From assembly GCF_009711205.1 (NCBI RefSeq), contig NZ_WMIG01000001.1:1-64000 (forward strand): 64,000 nt of DNA. The letters run 5' to 3'. The notes under the pieces were generated by a model. The model did no database searches, was not told where the DNA came from, and saw only the letters and a list, made by a program, of their open reading frames with translations. The position numbers and the translations under genes were made by a program. This document shows positions 62,379 to 64,000 of the stretch, one piece after another. Origin of the DNA: Paracoccus litorisediminis (GTDB lineage: Bacteria > Pseudomonadota > Alphaproteobacteria > Rhodobacterales > Rhodobacteraceae). Position 1 is the first letter of the stretch. Each line of letters starts with the position of its first letter.

Positions 62379-62502
62379 TAAACGCCATCGCGGCGCTATC
62401 CCGCCTACCGTCTCTTAGCTCCCGGATCAGTTGGAACTGCTCCAACAACCTGACGTTCACTATGCGCGGGAACGAGGAATGTAACTTGCGGAGGAGCTTC
62501 TG

Positions 62503-62994
62503 ATGAAGACCGTGAAGGACGCGTTCGAACATACCCTTCAAGATATGTATTGGGCGGAGAATGCCCTGACAAAGGCCCTGCCCAAAGTCTCCAAGGCCGT
62601 TAACAACGCCGAGCTCAAGCTCGCGATTGATGGGCACCTGAAAGAAACCAAGGGCCACATCAAGACTCTCGAGGCCGTTTTCCAATCCCTCGGTCAAGAG
62701 GCAAAGGGCGAGAAGTGCGATGCCATGGAAGGCCTCATCAAAGAGGCTGACGGACTGATCGAGGAAGCATCAGGTCACGCGCTTGATGTTGGTTTGATCG
62801 GCGCGGCCCAAGCGGTCGAGCACTACGAGATCGCGCGCTACGGCACGTTGCGCGAATGGGCCAAGGTCCTCGGTCACGAGGAGGCCCACACGCTTCTGTC
62901 GTCAATCCTGGACGAGGAGAAGGCCGCCAATGCCAAGCTGACCGCCTTAGCTGTGATGTCGATCAACGAGGCGGGTAAAGCCGACAAGAAGTGA
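62503..62994 (+). CDS. YciE/YciF ferritin-like protein (DUF892)
   Basis: A 163-residue four-helix protein. MKTVKDAFEHTLQDMYWAEN and LTKALPKVSKAVNNAELKLA are followed by HLKETKGHIKTLEAVFQSLG, with the E-x(n)-ExxH iron-site pattern completed in AVEHYEIARY and HEEAHTLLSSILDEE. Members respond to general stress. AGGAGCTTCTG precedes the ATG. Confidence 0.9.
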   Translation: MKTVKDAFEHTLQDMYWAENALTKALPKVSKAVNNAELKLAIDGHLKETKGHIKTLEAVFQSLGQEAKGEKCDAMEGLIKEADGLIEEASGHALDVGLIGAAQAVEHYEIARYGTLREWAKVLGHEEAHTLLSSILDEEKAANAKLTALAVMSINEAGKADKK

Positions 62995-63043
62995 CCGAGG
63001 CGATGAGCGCCCGCTAGGGTTGATCCCGGCGGGCGCAATTTTA

Positions 63044-64000
63044 TCACGCAACCAGGCTGCGTGCGTTCTGCCCGTGCCTATCAGCCAGACGGCGACCCTG
63101 ACGCCCGGACGCAATCGGCCGTGCAGGTTCTGGAACACAGTGCAGATCGCGCAACTCCGGGAAGAGTGCATAGATCTCGTCTGCGGCGGCCTTACCGACC
63201 GACTTCAACGCCTGGGGACCCGGGTAAAGCGATTCCGTCTCGGCGCCATTGGAAATCACCACCTCATGTCGGTCGAACAGCATGTGGAAATAGTCAACCT
63301 CAGTCAAATCGGTCGCAATATCCACACCATCCAGACGTATAAGCTGCTTGGCGGCCACAAGCACTTCAAGCGCACCGAACATCTTCATCGCGATCTTCGA
63401 GCGAACCAGCACTCGGTGCTGCGGCGAAACCAGCAAGTCTACAGTCGGGGTGCCTGCACCCAGCGCACCTGCGCTGATCCGGATCGGGCGCAGCTTGGGA
63501 TTGCGCTCAAGGGATGTTGCCGCAACACGTACCCTACCGATCCAGCGTATTGCCTGAAAGCCATTGTCCTTGGTCAGAACCATGTCCCCTGGGACAAGAT
63601 TCTCAATAGCAATCGGCCCGTTTTCAGTCTCGATTAACGTCCCCGCCACAAAGCAGAAGATCTCACTTGCCGCCAATGTGGTCGACGCCGTCTCATCCTG
63701 GTCGATGGTCAGGATGGCGGTATCAAGAACTCCCTGTACAGCATCGGTAATGGTATCGGTCAGAGTGCCGATCCCGGGAATGAGGTTGAGTTCGGCCGCA
63801 AGCTCAGAAATGGGTGCGGTGATTGTCGTCGGGATACCCGCAATAGTCACGGTCACCGTTGCCGTTAGATGATCCTCATCAAGCGGATCATCCGTCACGA
63901 TATACGCGTTTCCGCTTTCGTCGGCGAGCAGGCTCCCGGTGATATCGTTGAGCTGGATGGTCGCGCCGAGAAGGAACGGTGTACCCACGTCGACAGCAGC
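63044..64000 (-). CDS. Hint-domain protein, 5' end beyond the window
   Basis: The frame is open from the right edge to TAA-side end at 63044; the first callable start is a GTG at 63988, but the real start is probably outside. A secreted-protein-like beta N-terminal part (TITAPISELAAELNLIPGIG) is followed by a Hint domain: CFVAGTLIETENGP, then VPGDMVLTKDNGFQ, RWIGRVRV, HRVLVRSK and EVDYFHMLFDRHEVV. The first Cys of the autoprocessing site is present. Related to the dead copy at 7.9-8.4 kb. Confidence 0.8.
   Translation of the reverse strand, partial: AAVDVGTPFLLGATIQLNDITGSLLADESGNAYIVTDDPLDEDHLTATVTVTIAGIPTTITAPISELAAELNLIPGIGTLTDTITDAVQGVLDTAILTIDQDETASTTLAASEIFCFVAGTLIETENGPIAIENLVPGDMVLTKDNGFQAIRWIGRVRVAATSLERNPKLRPIRISAGALGAGTPTVDLLVSPQHRVLVRSKIAMKMFGALEVLVAAKQLIRLDGVDIATDLTEVDYFHMLFDRHEVVISNGAETESLYPGPQALKSVGKAAADEIYALFPELRDLHCVPEPARPIASGRQGRRLADRHGQNARSLVA

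Overview
The window looks like a chromosomal segment of an alphaproteobacterium of the Rhodobacteraceae, most likely Paracoccus or a close relative. This rests on high GC, the LipA N-terminus, the DUF6456/DUF6477 neighbour pair, an IalB-family periplasmic protein, a GTA-type spike-base protein and many Rhodobacterales-style small ORFs. The genus is an inference; no rRNA is present.

Layout. (1) 1-5.2 kb is a transposon graveyard: an IS3-type OrfA fragment, the C-terminal part of a TniQ-like gene followed by a cluster of four short repeats that look like a transposon end, an AAA+ ATPase with a broken partner gene, and an IS3 OrfB gene split by an IS110 element with a long non-coding left end. 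(2) 5.2-11 kb is a mosaic: a decayed copy of a prophage locus that is intact at 42.5 kb, a small-protein pair, a ribbon-helix-helix regulator with a poly(hydroxybutyrate) depolymerase-type esterase, a dead Hint-domain gene, a SAM methyltransferase and a CAU tRNA. (3) 11.6-27.6 kb is core-like: lipA, a TerC protein, DUF6456 and DUF6477 proteins, a HerA/DUF853 ATPase, an IalB protein, a DegP-type protease, 5-FCL and mgtE, a HisN-type phosphatase, an Xre regulator, a Bax inhibitor-1 protein, a formylglycine-generating enzyme and an RTX protein. (4) 27.8-28.4 kb holds a frameshifted tyrosine recombinase and the 3' half of a tRNA-Val gene, which marks an integration boundary. The tRNA fragment's orientation puts the element on its right.

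(5) 28.4-39 kb is accessory: a set of small unknown genes, a divergent arsenic operon (arsR facing a DUF6428 gene, arsC, acr3 and an MFS pump), then a loose cluster of tiny regulators. These are two Arc-type RHH proteins, an orphan antitoxin-like HTH, an 80-residue protein resembling only region 2 of an ECF sigma factor, long RNA hairpins and a repeated hairpin module. (6) 39-62.1 kb is the morphogenesis and lysis half of a siphophage-type prophage, nearly all on the minus strand: Nu1-like and GpA terminase, gpW-like connector, lambda-type portal, a fused ClpP-protease/major capsid protein, tail tube, tail chaperones with a lambda-like GGGAAAG frameshift site, tape measure, tail tip, an esterase-bearing tail fibre, endolysin and putative holin. 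No intact integrase, repressor or replication module is visible, so the prophage may be defective or continue beyond the window. (7) 62.2-64 kb has a tiny membrane peptide, a YciE/YciF-like protein and the start-truncated end of a Hint-domain protein.

The least explained parts are the 35-39 kb small-regulator cluster, the two non-coding stretches at 16.9 and 19.9-20.3 kb that carry terminators and structure, and the repeat cluster at 1.3-1.5 kb.
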